Positions 17,753 to 27,231 are shown, counted from the first letter of the stretch. The stretch: 64,000 nucleotides of DNA from an uncultured Winogradskyella sp. (GCF_947498345.1 NZ_CANMJY010000004.1:242785-306784), one strand, 5' to 3'. The notes: generated from the sequence alone by a model not told the origin. Program-made: numbers and translations.

Positions 17753-19420
17753 ATGTCACAAGAAAAAAAAATTGAGCCTTTTAAAAAAATTGGTTTGTGT
17801 TTTAGTGGAGGTGGTTTTAGAGCTACATTTTATGCATTAGGTATTGTATCATATCTCAATGAAGTACAATATAAGGGCAAGCCACTTCTAGAATCTGTAA
17901 AAGCTTTAAGCACAGTTAGTGGTGGTACCTTATTGGGAGTAGCATTTGCCAAGGCAATGCAACAGGATGGTTATAATTTTAAGAATTTTTATCACACCTT
18001 TTATGAGACTTTTAAACCAGGAAATAATAAATTATTAGAAACCGCTATTGCAAAACTCGAGGATGATAAGGTATGGAAAGATAACCCTTATAAAAAGCGC
18101 TCACTAATTAACGCATTTGCTTTAACCTATGCAGAAATGCCAGTATTTAATGGCAACTTTGAGCATTTTGAGAACGGTAAAATAAAACAATTAGAACAAG
18201 TTTGTTTTAATGCCACAGACTTTTCATTTGGGTTAACATATCGCTTTCAAAATAGGGGATATTTTGGTAATACTCCTTTATATAAAAACTATCAAAAGCA
18301 AGTCAATGCATTGCGAAATAAAGTAGAACTTGGTGATGTAGTAGCTTCTTCCTCATGTTTTCCAGTTGGGTTTGAACCTTTAGTGTTTCCTGATGATTAT
18401 TTTAAAGATCAAAACACTTCAGAATATAAAAATTTAAAAGGTTTAGATGTTTTTATTGATGGTGTTGGTATCATGGATGGAGGTATAGCAGATAACCAAG
18501 GTATAGGTAGTATGATGCTTATAAGTGAACGTATGGATGATGGCCTGGATCTAATAATGGTTAATGATGTTGGAAGTTATAAAATGAAACCCTGGCAACA
18601 GGATAATACAAAAATTGGTAAGAGCTCTACAGTAAAGAAGGTTATAAATAAAGTGTTACAATATTTTACGATTAAACCATTATATTGGTTGACCCTACTA
18701 GCTGGCTTGCTTATCATTATACTAAACAACCTTTCAGTCTTTGGCAATGCCTTTACCAGTCTTTATATAGTAGGAAGTGTTATTCTAGGTGTTGGTATTA
18801 CGTTTACAGTTTTAGGGCTCATAGCATCAGTTATTAAGGGATTTACACTAAGTAGGCTCAAATCCATTTTTAAAAAGAACATACCAGAACCCTTATTAGA
18901 TGACATATTGACCTTTCAAAAACTAGATATTGATCTTGTAAAACGTATGCTATCAGATAGAATTACATCAGCAAGTACTATGATCAATGATGTCTTTTTA
19001 AAACAGATGAGACGTTTAAACTATGACTTGTTTTATTCTAAACCAGAACTAAAACATCGTCGTGTTACAACAACTATATATAAGCTAAATGGCCAGGAAA
19101 CACCTTACTCTAATGGTACTCCCAAGTATAACGATGCTATAAAACCTAAACCTTCAAAAGTATTGCAAAGTGTAGCATTAACGGCATCAGAAATGCCAAC
19201 GACCTTATGGTGGGATGCGCACGATGTTGCTAAAAACCGAATGGATGCGCTTATAGCTTGTGGACAATTTACAGCTTGCTATGAGTTAATGGATTATATA
19301 TTAAAACTTAAAGCCGATAATGATAGTGTAGGGGATGATCTTACAGAAATCAATAAGCTTTATGACGCTTTAGAAAAAGACTGGAAAGCTTTTAATAAAA
19401 ATCCTTTGTGGTTGGTTTAA
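17753..19420 (+). CDS. Patatin-like phospholipase with central membrane segments
   Basis: 555 residues. Patatin signatures: oxyanion-hole glycines FSGGGFRA (residues 17-24), nucleophile Ser56 in STVSGGT and the Asp of the dyad in MDGGIADNQG. Family knowledge: Ser/Asp acyl hydrolase acting on membrane lipids. Two to three hydrophobic segments occur around residues 305-365 (LYWLTLLAGLLIIILNN and the stretch from SLYIVGSVILGVGITFTVLG). The enzyme is therefore likely tied to the inner membrane, with its catalytic part in the cytoplasm, since there is no signal peptide. The C-terminal 190 residues have no domain I recognise. It shares an upstream site with the second patatin gene at 23.8 kb, suggesting joint control. 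Confidence 0.88.
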   Translation: MSQEKKIEPFKKIGLCFSGGGFRATFYALGIVSYLNEVQYKGKPLLESVKALSTVSGGTLLGVAFAKAMQQDGYNFKNFYHTFYETFKPGNNKLLETAIAKLEDDKVWKDNPYKKRSLINAFALTYAEMPVFNGNFEHFENGKIKQLEQVCFNATDFSFGLTYRFQNRGYFGNTPLYKNYQKQVNALRNKVELGDVVASSSCFPVGFEPLVFPDDYFKDQNTSEYKNLKGLDVFIDGVGIMDGGIADNQGIGSMMLISERMDDGLDLIMVNDVGSYKMKPWQQDNTKIGKSSTVKKVINKVLQYFTIKPLYWLTLLAGLLIIILNNLSVFGNAFTSLYIVGSVILGVGITFTVLGLIASVIKGFTLSRLKSIFKKNIPEPLLDDILTFQKLDIDLVKRMLSDRITSASTMINDVFLKQMRRLNYDLFYSKPELKHRRVTTTIYKLNGQETPYSNGTPKYNDAIKPKPSKVLQSVALTASEMPTTLWWDAHDVAKNRMDALIACGQFTACYELMDYILKLKADNDSVGDDLTEINKLYDALEKDWKAFNKNPLWLV

Positions 19421-19453
19421 TGCTTGAAACATAACAGATGAAAGATTTTGTTA

Positions 19454-21202
19454 TCATTTATTTTTAATAATACGAATACTCTTAAATTGGTTACCTATTG
19501 ACACCTTAAATAAATATATTCCGATTTCTAAACTTGAAAGATTTACCTTTTCGATGGGTGCACTATTTTTAGATTCTAGTTTTAAAACCACCTGACCTAA
19601 AAGATTGGACACTGTTATTTCGTCTATGTTTTGTAATGAATTAAAAGTCAAAGTATGATTTACAGGATTGGGATGATAACTAAAATTATCGAAAGTGTTA
19701 TCATCAGTACTCAATGTAGTATTGTATGCTGATACTGAAAATGGCGATCTATATGCTCCAAACAAATCTGCAATCGTAAGAAAATAGGTGTCTCCTGGCT
19801 CTAAACCTGTTAATTCGAGTTTTGAAAAATTAAATGTGTCTGCTCCATTTGAATCTGAAGCAACGAGTGCTATACTTCCACACATACCCGACCATACAGC
19901 TATTGAAGTATTAGCCGAAACATTACCGTTTGAATCTGGACCGGTTTCAATAGTAATATTACCGTCTGGTGGTGCAACAAAGGTATGCCATAGCGGTTCT
20001 CCTTCTGTCCAAAGGAAGGTTTCATCTATAGCCTCATCATCAAATACACTTCCTACGGTTAAGGTAAGACCGTTATCGCAGGTTATGTTTATTGGTTCTG
20101 GTGGATTATAGGCAGATACAGAAAATGGAACAATAAAATTGCCAAATATTCTAACATATACCGTTTCTCCTGGTGTACCATTTATAACTATTGATGAAAA
20201 ATTATGAGTAGAAAAAACAGAATCTCCACAACTTAAATAAGTTAAACTGCCGCAAGCTCCAGACCATGCATCCATTCCTGAAATAAAATGGGTATCACCA
20301 GTAACTACGTCAGGTCCTGTCTCAACCACTAGGTGGCCTTCAGCTGGTATCATAACTTTTGTCCATATTTCGTTACTTACCGGCAGTTCAAATCCCGTAT
20401 TGCAGCCACCTCCTTCTTGTGTGGCATTTAGTGTGTTAAGATCCACAGGATTATCATCAAAAGATGCACCTACTGTTAATTCTTGGGCAGTGTCACAGGT
20501 GTCATTTGGTTGACTTATTTCTGATGGGTTTGATATACCGTAAACATTCATTATAGCATAAAAAAACGAGCCTCCGATGCTTTCTATTGCAGAAGGAATA
20601 ATACTATTAAGATCAACCACATCACAATCTGCTGCAGAAGTATTAAAATATGCAGAAGAGTTTTCTCCAAAATCATTACCGCCCAAAACAAAAAAGTGTG
20701 TATCTAAATCTCCAGATGCCGCTTGAATAGAATAATATATAATTTGATCTGTATCTAGAGTTAAGGGATCAATAGGAATATTAATTAATGATCCATTATC
20801 TGAAGACTTGCACATATGATTACCACTTCGGATAATTGATAATACATCTAAACCAATAAGGTTGTATGGAGAATCAGGAAGCGCATAATAATCACTGCGA
20901 GCTATAGTACCTACAAAATATGTAAGCATGGTGTCATCAGCGGCTGATGATTGTGCAAATTCAAGATTTGTTAGCATAAAAGTACCAGAGTTTATAGTAC
21001 CATTATCAACATACCTTTGTAAATCATAAAATCTGTAAAATGCGTTTTCATTATATGTATTGGTGGCAGAAGTTGCACAAGCAAGACCATCATCTATAGC
21101 ATTAGGGTTATTAGACTCAGACAATCTAACAAATGGTATTTGAGTATTTGCTGTGTATATAGTCAATACAGCAAAAAGCAGAAAAAGTATTTTATTTTTC
21201 AT
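19454..21202 (-). CDS. T9SS type A sorting-domain protein
   Basis: 582 residues with a signal peptide (MKNKILFLLFAVLTIYTANTQ). The N-terminal 230 residues are of unknown type. Two related beta domains of about 130 residues follow, each beginning with a CDTAQELTVGASFDD- or CDNGLTLTVGSVFDD-like strand and containing a W(S)G(A/M)CGS motif. This resembles pre-peptidase or Ig-like exported modules. The last 75 residues are a type A sorting domain with FSYHPNPVNHTL, VSNLLGQVVL and GIYLFKVSIGNQ. It should be exported by the T9SS and anchored or released at the surface. It converges with the patatin gene (33 bp between stops) and lies directly downstream of the TPR/LuxR regulator. Confidence 0.85.
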   Translation of the reverse strand: MKNKILFLLFAVLTIYTANTQIPFVRLSESNNPNAIDDGLACATSATNTYNENAFYRFYDLQRYVDNGTINSGTFMLTNLEFAQSSAADDTMLTYFVGTIARSDYYALPDSPYNLIGLDVLSIIRSGNHMCKSSDNGSLINIPIDPLTLDTDQIIYYSIQAASGDLDTHFFVLGGNDFGENSSAYFNTSAADCDVVDLNSIIPSAIESIGGSFFYAIMNVYGISNPSEISQPNDTCDTAQELTVGASFDDNPVDLNTLNATQEGGGCNTGFELPVSNEIWTKVMIPAEGHLVVETGPDVVTGDTHFISGMDAWSGACGSLTYLSCGDSVFSTHNFSSIVINGTPGETVYVRIFGNFIVPFSVSAYNPPEPINITCDNGLTLTVGSVFDDEAIDETFLWTEGEPLWHTFVAPPDGNITIETGPDSNGNVSANTSIAVWSGMCGSIALVASDSNGADTFNFSKLELTGLEPGDTYFLTIADLFGAYRSPFSVSAYNTTLSTDDNTFDNFSYHPNPVNHTLTFNSLQNIDEITVSNLLGQVVLKLESKNSAPIEKVNLSSLEIGIYLFKVSIGNQFKSIRIIKNK

Positions 21203-21345
21203 ATATAAATAGTAATGTGAAACAACATTATAAATTTATATAGAAACTATATCTGTTTTAGTTTTTTTATCTCTACACAATCACTACAGGCTCAAATAAT
21301 AATAAGTTAAGTAATTTATAATCAATGATTTATATTTAATTTAAA

Positions 21346-23247
21346 TCAAACCGATTTTAGAAAGGCATTAAGGTTAACTTCTTTTCCTAGTTGCATTTTT
21401 TTTCTTAAACGATAACGCTTCATATCTACACTTTTGGACTCAATATTAAGCATGGTTGCTATTTCTTTTGACGAAAAATCAATTTTTAAAAGTGCAGCTA
21501 AACGAATTTCATCCTTTGTTAATCTAGGGTATTTTCCTTTCATTTTGCGCAAAAAAGTATCTTGCTCTTGATCTAATTTCATTTTAAAAAGCTCTCTATC
21601 CTGTTCAAAAGATTGCGTTTCTCTTAACTTTATATCTATAAGTTCTAGTTTTTCATTACCTAAATTTGAGCCTTCGCCTTTTAAAGATTTTATGGTATCT
21701 CTTAAATTGTCTATAAAATCAATTCTCTGTAAAATGTTTAAAGCGAAACTATTAAGTTCTTTAGATTTAACTTCAACTTCTAAGGCCATACGCTCTTTTT
21801 CGAGCGTGGCATTTTTTAATTTTGTTTCAGATATGGTTTTCTCATTTTGGTTAAGTCTTAATTTTTGATATTGATTTTTCCATACTAAAAAACCAAGTAC
21901 ACTAATTAAAAGAATTCCACAACTTAAAGCCCAAATAGTTTTTGTTTTTAATTCTTCTTCCTTTTCTAAAAGCTCTAACTCATTTTCTTTTAAAGCTATT
22001 TTGTTATTATATTTTAACTGTTCTTGAGCTATTTTATGTTTGGTTTGAATGTTTGCAGTATTCCTTATATTATCTGCATTAAATAATGAATCTTTTAGCA
22101 CGTAATGCTCTTTCCATAAATTTAAAGCCGCTTTGTGTTTTTGTTGCGACTCATAAATTATGGCTAACTTTTCATAAGCATCCCGAAGTACAGGTAAATC
22201 GTTAGATTCTTTAGCTTTATCTATGGCACTGTTGGTATACTCAATAGCTTTTAAAATATCTCCTTGTTTAAAATAACACCATCCTAATTTGTGTAATGCA
22301 GCCGTAATAAAATATTCTCGCTTAATTTCTTTAGCAATGTCATACCCTCTCAAAAGACGCTCTTTTGCGTTTTGAAACGCATTCATTTCCATTAGTACAT
22401 TACCCGAATTAAGTAAAGTCAGAGCTATTCCAAATTTAAAATTTGAAGCTTCACTGTACTTTAGTCCTTCCTCATAATAGTCTAATGCTTTTGTATATTC
22501 TTTTTTTGCTTCATAAACAGTACCTATACTGCTATAGAGCCTTGCAGACACTTTATCATTTTTTTGAAGCTTACTCATTTTTAGAGCGTCTTCAAAATAC
22601 AAAAGCGCATTATCAAAATCATTTTGTTTTTTATAAAGTACTCCAATACTGTTTAGAGCAGTTGCAATTCCAGAAGTGTCCTTAAGTTTTTCGCGTAAGT
22701 CTTTAGCTTCAAGAAGATAGGTTAAACCGCCATCAAAATTTCCAAATTTGATTAAATTCGATCCCAAATTAAATAAGCCTCTAGCTACTCCAGAAGAATC
22801 ATTTATTTGTTTTTTTACTTCAATGGCTTCTTTGTAAAATGAAATAGCCTGTGTATAATTTCCTTCTGCATTATTACAGCTACCTAAATTATTAAGACTC
22901 ATAGATAAGTATTTCAAATGGGTATTAGCTAAAGCTGAGTTCTTTAGTTTTGTGTAAATAAGTATAGCTGAATCTGTTTGATGTTGTCTGAAATACACAT
23001 TTCCTTGTAAGGCTAATGCTTTCATTTCACAATCTGGACATATATCTGCAAGGTCTTTTAGCTCTAATGACATCTTTAGTAACTTAATAGCTTCAGGTGC
23101 TTTTGTAGCAGCTATTTCCTTAGCTTTTTTATAAAGTAAATTAAATTGAGTAGTATCTGTTGCATGTTGCGTGGTAGATTGAGACGCTAAATGAAAACTA
23201 GTTAATGACAATAAAACCCCAAATAGCAACCTTATGAATGTCCTCAT
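21346..23247 (-). CDS. TPR regulator with C-terminal LuxR-type DNA-binding domain
   Basis: 633 residues. A signal-like N-terminus precedes about eight tetratricopeptide repeats (residues 50-390), for example LGSCNNAEGNYTQAISFYKEA and IGTVYEAKKEYTKALDYYEEG. A coiled region, one membrane segment (about 438-460, TIWALSCGILLISVLGFLVW) and a second coiled coil follow. The last 60 residues form a LuxR-like helix-turn-helix (LTKDEIRLAALLKIDFSSKE, IATMLNIESKSVDMKRYRLR). Family knowledge: in Bacteroidetes such proteins are one-component regulators with sensing TPRs outside and DNA binding inside. It lies 143 nt upstream of the T9SS type A gene on the same strand and between the two patatin genes, so these are its plausible targets. 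That link is inference. Confidence 0.85.
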   Translation of the reverse strand: MRTFIRLLFGVLLSLTSFHLASQSTTQHATDTTQFNLLYKKAKEIAATKAPEAIKLLKMSLELKDLADICPDCEMKALALQGNVYFRQHQTDSAILIYTKLKNSALANTHLKYLSMSLNNLGSCNNAEGNYTQAISFYKEAIEVKKQINDSSGVARGLFNLGSNLIKFGNFDGGLTYLLEAKDLREKLKDTSGIATALNSIGVLYKKQNDFDNALLYFEDALKMSKLQKNDKVSARLYSSIGTVYEAKKEYTKALDYYEEGLKYSEASNFKFGIALTLLNSGNVLMEMNAFQNAKERLLRGYDIAKEIKREYFITAALHKLGWCYFKQGDILKAIEYTNSAIDKAKESNDLPVLRDAYEKLAIIYESQQKHKAALNLWKEHYVLKDSLFNADNIRNTANIQTKHKIAQEQLKYNNKIALKENELELLEKEEELKTKTIWALSCGILLISVLGFLVWKNQYQKLRLNQNEKTISETKLKNATLEKERMALEVEVKSKELNSFALNILQRIDFIDNLRDTIKSLKGEGSNLGNEKLELIDIKLRETQSFEQDRELFKMKLDQEQDTFLRKMKGKYPRLTKDEIRLAALLKIDFSSKEIATMLNIESKSVDMKRYRLRKKMQLGKEVNLNAFLKSV

Positions 23248-23804
23248 ATGAACGTGTTATTTTTCTTAAAACTACAGATTCTTTTAATCTTATACAATGC
23301 AGCTTTTTAGATAACCTTATATATGTAGAGACCATGTAGAGATAAAACTTAGCTACAGATAACCCATAATCCTGTAGAATTAATAAGATATCCATAGGAA
23401 AGTACGATTTTTATTTACAGCTTTCCATTTTATATATACAAGTACATAAATCTAAGAATAGCGCGAGTAAACACATTTTTAGCAGTAGAGTAGAGGTCTG
23501 GAGTAAAATGTACCTAAAATGATTTAGAATATTTTTACTATCTTTATAGTAATCACTTGATTATTAGTGATTAATCCCACCCTTATTTTATTTAATAACG
23601 CTTTTTGGTATACGATTTACCCAGTATTGGGTATGTCTTACTATTCATTTGATTATTAACATTGATGAGAATGCAACAATCTATATTAACTATAAAGTAC
23701 CATTAAGCTTTATAATCAAAAAAAGTTGACAATGAAAGCCTATGGAAAACTAATAGAGCTTTCATACTAGTAGATATATCAATTTTAAACTAAAACAATA
23801 CAAT
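23248..23804. other. Gene-free divergent region before the second patatin gene
   Basis: About 560 bp between divergent genes. It holds the palindrome at 23617-23634 and a short GAAAGC/GCTTTC stem near 23732-23762. A short open frame on the minus strand across the first 150 bp overlaps the upstream gene in another frame and has no signal of being real. No RNA gene was seen. Confidence 0.5.
23617..23634. promoter_or_regulatory. Candidate operator palindrome upstream of the second patatin gene
   Basis: TTACCCAGTATTGGGTAT. The inner TACCCA-GTAT-TGGGTA is a perfect inverted repeat with a 4-nt centre, typical of a dimeric regulator site. It lies about 170 nt before the ATG at 23805 and resembles the site at 17597-17614. 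Confidence 0.5.
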
Positions 23805-26789
23805 ATGCCAGGAAAAACATTACGTATATGCCTTGCCATGGGTGGAGGAGTATCATTAGGATCGTTTTCAGGGTCAGCGCTTACAGAGGCTCTCAAACTT
23901 TTAATAATACATGGTAAAGATGAAGATGGTCATCCATACGAGAACGTTTTTGTAGATGGAATGAGTGGTGCAAGTGCGGGAGCAATTGCCTTAACCATAA
24001 TGCTACGCTGTCTTATTGATTATAAATCTATGCTTCTTAAATGGAACCCTATAAAAGATGATGAGAACGATAAGGAATTTGCATTATTAAACCGTGAAAA
24101 TCGGTTGGTTACTGAACTCATTAAAACGTATTTTAATAATGAAAGTGAAAAATTTAATGCGCTTTCGCATTCTAAGAAAGAGTCCTTAAAAGCCTTGGAG
24201 TTGGCACAAAAAATCCAGGAGATTATTTGGGTTAAACGGGTTGATGCAATTAAATTATATGGAAATAAGGTCAAGTCGGGCTATAAACATATTGCCGATG
24301 ACTCCTTTGGGCTTTTAGAACGTAAGCATATGGAAGGCTTAATTGAAGAATTTTTAATGGGTGGTGCCCCAAAATTAGATAATCTGCAAGTCTTAGATCG
24401 TGAGCGAGTACTTTTTGCGTGCTCTCTAACCAATATTTTACCAATGCCAATTAATCTTAATAGAGAGGATCTCAATCAATTACAGCGCAATGTTATCAAT
24501 TCTACAGGTGTTTTTAATCATGCAGAAATAAGGGTCATTGATTTTATTTTCGATGCTGATGTAGAAAAAAGAAAGCCAAGTGATAAGAGGTGGTTAAAGT
24601 TTAGTCCTGTAAATAATTCAGCAAGCCGAACACATTTTAATTTAACACAAAATGAGGCTTGGGCTACTATTTCAGCTTCTGCATTAGCATGTGGTGCATT
24701 TCCAATAGCTTTTCCACCTGTTCTTTTAGAACGTTATCAGGAAGAATATAACTTAGGCTTAGCCAACGAAAAAACTATAAAGAGTTGGATGTCATCTAAC
24801 GTTAAACGTAGCATATATAAAAACAGACAAGGTGAAGATATCATTTCTGAATGGCCTTCTCCGTTTTTAGAAATTCAAAAACACTTAGCAAACAAACAAC
24901 TAAACAGCTTCTTTAAAGATAAGGATAATGATGTTTTAGATTATACCAGTTTTAATTTTCCATATGTTGATGGTGGCACTTTTAACAATGAACCTATTAA
25001 AGAAGCATTTAGAATTGCAAGTTTTCAGGATTATAAAAGGGTAGATATTGAAAATTCTGAACGGCTAATCTTATTTGTTGACCCCATAGTTAGAAAAGAA
25101 CCGATTCCAAAATTTAAAGTTTCCTCATTTAGTCCTATAAGTGGAACTAAAAAGATAAAAGATACTACCGAGATTGACAAGCTAATTGGCAGTGTAGGCT
25201 CATTGGTCGGGTTGCTGAAAAATCAGGGGAGAGTTAAAGAGGACGATAAAATCAGGGATACAAAAGAAAATCTGGCACTTAGAGATGTCATCTTTTCGTA
25301 CTTAGATGATAATGATGACATAATGCTTAACGTTGATGTGTGCTTAAACGCCTTTAGCAAAATTAGAACCAAACTCAACGAAGATATCATCTCAATAGGT
25401 ACCAGGAATCCCATTACGTATTTTATTGAAGAGCTTCGCAAAACAAGTGATGGTGAATGGAATGGTGAGAGTTTTGAGGCTTTGGACTTGAGAGCTGACC
25501 AGATTGAAAGCCAAATAAGGGAACTGGGTAATAATATTAGTTTGGATGATATTTATAAGTTACTTAAAATCACCAATAAACCTAAATCGATCAATTTATT
25601 TGCTGCTACAGTATTTAAGGTTATAGTAGAGGTATCTTTAAACACGGCAGGAAAAAACCCAAAAGCCATCAAAGCAGCCATTCTGCCTATGGATAAGAAC
25701 CAAAATATTATTGATCTCCCTGGGACAGAGATTGAAGCCTTTGCAGGATTTGCCTCAGAAAAATCTAAAAACTATTCATTTCAGTATGGTCGTCTGGCAA
25801 CTCTTAAAGCCTTAAGTGCTAAAGACGGTTTTAGAGACCCTCAAAAAAGAGGCGGAGCCTACCTAAAAGATAATACATTTGGAGATTTAAGCCGCATTAC
25901 TGAAATTCTGGAACAAAACATTCGTAATACTAAGTTTTTTAGTTCAAAGAATAATTACAGTGAGGACCTTAAAAAAGGACTTTTCACTCCAAGCATAGCG
26001 CGTGTTAAATCTATGCTCCCTAAAAAACTAAAAGCCGTATGGAAGGTTCCATTGTCGGTAGCATCTCCTTTTATTGCGGTAGGTGGAACCTTGTTTGGGC
26101 TATTTAGAAATATTACTGGTAAGTCATTTAGCATTAAAAGTATTTTGGTAGGATTAGCTAATGATATGGCAGATGAGGTAAATTACACCTTTAACGAAAG
26201 TTTAATTGTAAGTATCATAGGACAAGATTTTAATAAGCCATGGTACGGTTACCTGTCAAGGAAATCGAGAATAAAGGTTTATGCAGTATTAAAAAATGGT
26301 ACAAAAGTTAAGATAAAAGCATCCCGAAAGGATAAGAACAAAATTAAGTTTCATCTTTACTTAATAGAGGACACCAAAAAAGTACTTAAAAGTAAAGACG
26401 GCTTTATGCGAACGCTGTCTGCTAATGGAGATTCTACACTAAAATTAGTTACCGAACATAAAATTTCTTTACCAGGAACAGTAAAGTCTAAAAACGCTGC
26501 ATTAGATCCATTTTTGGATGATGATTGGTCTAAAGCCTTGAGGAATAATTATCCACAAGAAGTAATGGGCTTAAAAATTGAAGGACTGAAAAAAGAAATT
26601 CCTCTAAGCACATCGGAAATAAACAACGATGAAAAATCATTGTTCTTTTCGTTGAAAGACCTCAATATTCATGTCAACCCAATGTTAGAGTATGATATGA
26701 ATGATACTGATGCCGGATGGTATTTTAAAGAAAACACAAAAGCCTTTCATAAGGAGCTTCTGGATAAAATGGAAGAACTTAATGAGTAA
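23805..26789 (+). CDS. Very long patatin-like phospholipase
   Basis: 994 residues, about twice the usual patatin length. The N-terminal half carries LAMGGGVSLG (glycine loop, residues 10-19), the nucleophile elbow GASAG (Ser57) and VDGGTFNNEP near residue 390 as the catalytic Asp. The insertion between the Ser and Asp motifs is long (330 residues). The remaining 600 residues are mixed charged helices and strands with no family I recognise. They include one hydrophobic stretch near residues 745-770 (VPLSVASPFIAVGGTLFGLF). There is no signal peptide, so a cytoplasmic or membrane-associated lipid hydrolase is likely. Patatin proteins serve in lipid turnover and, in some defence systems, as membrane-degrading effectors. 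No defence partner gene is adjacent here. Confidence 0.85.
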   Translation: MPGKTLRICLAMGGGVSLGSFSGSALTEALKLLIIHGKDEDGHPYENVFVDGMSGASAGAIALTIMLRCLIDYKSMLLKWNPIKDDENDKEFALLNRENRLVTELIKTYFNNESEKFNALSHSKKESLKALELAQKIQEIIWVKRVDAIKLYGNKVKSGYKHIADDSFGLLERKHMEGLIEEFLMGGAPKLDNLQVLDRERVLFACSLTNILPMPINLNREDLNQLQRNVINSTGVFNHAEIRVIDFIFDADVEKRKPSDKRWLKFSPVNNSASRTHFNLTQNEAWATISASALACGAFPIAFPPVLLERYQEEYNLGLANEKTIKSWMSSNVKRSIYKNRQGEDIISEWPSPFLEIQKHLANKQLNSFFKDKDNDVLDYTSFNFPYVDGGTFNNEPIKEAFRIASFQDYKRVDIENSERLILFVDPIVRKEPIPKFKVSSFSPISGTKKIKDTTEIDKLIGSVGSLVGLLKNQGRVKEDDKIRDTKENLALRDVIFSYLDDNDDIMLNVDVCLNAFSKIRTKLNEDIISIGTRNPITYFIEELRKTSDGEWNGESFEALDLRADQIESQIRELGNNISLDDIYKLLKITNKPKSINLFAATVFKVIVEVSLNTAGKNPKAIKAAILPMDKNQNIIDLPGTEIEAFAGFASEKSKNYSFQYGRLATLKALSAKDGFRDPQKRGGAYLKDNTFGDLSRITEILEQNIRNTKFFSSKNNYSEDLKKGLFTPSIARVKSMLPKKLKAVWKVPLSVASPFIAVGGTLFGLFRNITGKSFSIKSILVGLANDMADEVNYTFNESLIVSIIGQDFNKPWYGYLSRKSRIKVYAVLKNGTKVKIKASRKDKNKIKFHLYLIEDTKKVLKSKDGFMRTLSANGDSTLKLVTEHKISLPGTVKSKNAALDPFLDDDWSKALRNNYPQEVMGLKIEGLKKEIPLSTSEINNDEKSLFFSLKDLNIHVNPMLEYDMNDTDAGWYFKENTKAFHKELLDKMEELNE

Positions 26790-26795
26790 CTTTTT

Positions 26796-26813
26796 AATGA
26801 TTGGTTTTAATAT
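26796..26813 (+). repeat. 18-bp exact repeat, left copy
   Basis: AATGATTGGTTTTAATAT occurs here, just after the patatin stop codon, and again at 31764-31781 inside the longer repeat copy on the other side of the island. Confidence 0.7.
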
Positions 26814-26859
26814 GTGTTATTATGGATAGATTTTTATTATAACTTTAAATTGATTGCCT

Positions 26860-27018
26860 ATGGAAATTCTTAAATATTTAGGTTACTTACTAATTCTCTT
26901 TGCAATAATAGATTTTTTAGGAGCAGCTTTTGGATACGATTTAACCGGTGTGAGGTGGTCACCTCCTGTAGCAAGCATTATTGGTATATTGCTGGTAAAA
27001 ATGGGTGAAGATGATTAA
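26860..27018 (+). CDS. Small membrane protein of unknown function
   Basis: A 52-residue ORF starting at the ATG at 26860 (MEILKYLGYLLILFAIIDFL...). Two hydrophobic stretches, residues 4-25 and 38-47, are joined by a short loop with GYDLTGVRWSPP, and the protein ends in MGEDD. The hydropathy pattern, the ATG and the stop support a real small protein. It starts 70 bp after the patatin stop on the same strand and could be cotranscribed. No function is known to me. Confidence 0.6.
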   Translation: MEILKYLGYLLILFAIIDFLGAAFGYDLTGVRWSPPVASIIGILLVKMGEDD

Positions 27019-27044
27019 ATTGAGTAAACCAAGATTCCTATAAA

Positions 27045-27134
27045 ATCGAGCGTTTGAATAGCGGACATTTTACATACTTTTTAAATAGAAACATCCACTG
27101 GATAATCAAATATTAAAAATGTCCTATAATGTAC
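27045..27134 (+). repeat. Dispersed repeat, copy A
   Basis: The left arm (27045-27070) matches 31658-31683 at 25 of 26 positions. The right arm (27092-27134, beginning CATCCACTGGATAATC) matches 31787-31828 with a few changes. Within the copy, GGACATTTT and AAAATGTCC form a 9-bp inverted repeat. Copy B carries extra sequence between its arms. Confidence 0.7.
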
Positions 27135-27146
27135 TAGCGTTATGTA

Positions 27147-27231
27147 AACATGGGCTTTATTCACAAGGTTATTATTTTAAACTAATGAGTTCATGAATCT
27201 CGTAAACTCGATTTGGTTAAAAGCCCATGTT
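27147..27231. repeat. Long inverted repeat with 12-bp perfect arms
   Basis: AACATGGGCTTT (27147-27158) and AAAGCCCATGTT (27220-27231) are exact reverse complements 61 bp apart. The centre contains further short complementary pieces (GAGTT and AACTC). It directly follows repeat copy A. Long imperfect hairpins like this are the shape of attC-type recombination sites, but the core boxes do not match the integron consensus well. Confidence 0.65.

Noticed and set aside
23198..23395. 65-codon minus-strand open frame overlapping the start of the TPR/LuxR-type gene
   Set aside because: Overlaps the signal-peptide coding part of that gene in another frame, has no recognisable feature and no promoter.
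17753..26789. Patatin genes as CBASS or other defence effectors
   Set aside because: No cyclase, sensor or other partner gene is adjacent. Both look like stand-alone lipid hydrolases with a shared control site.
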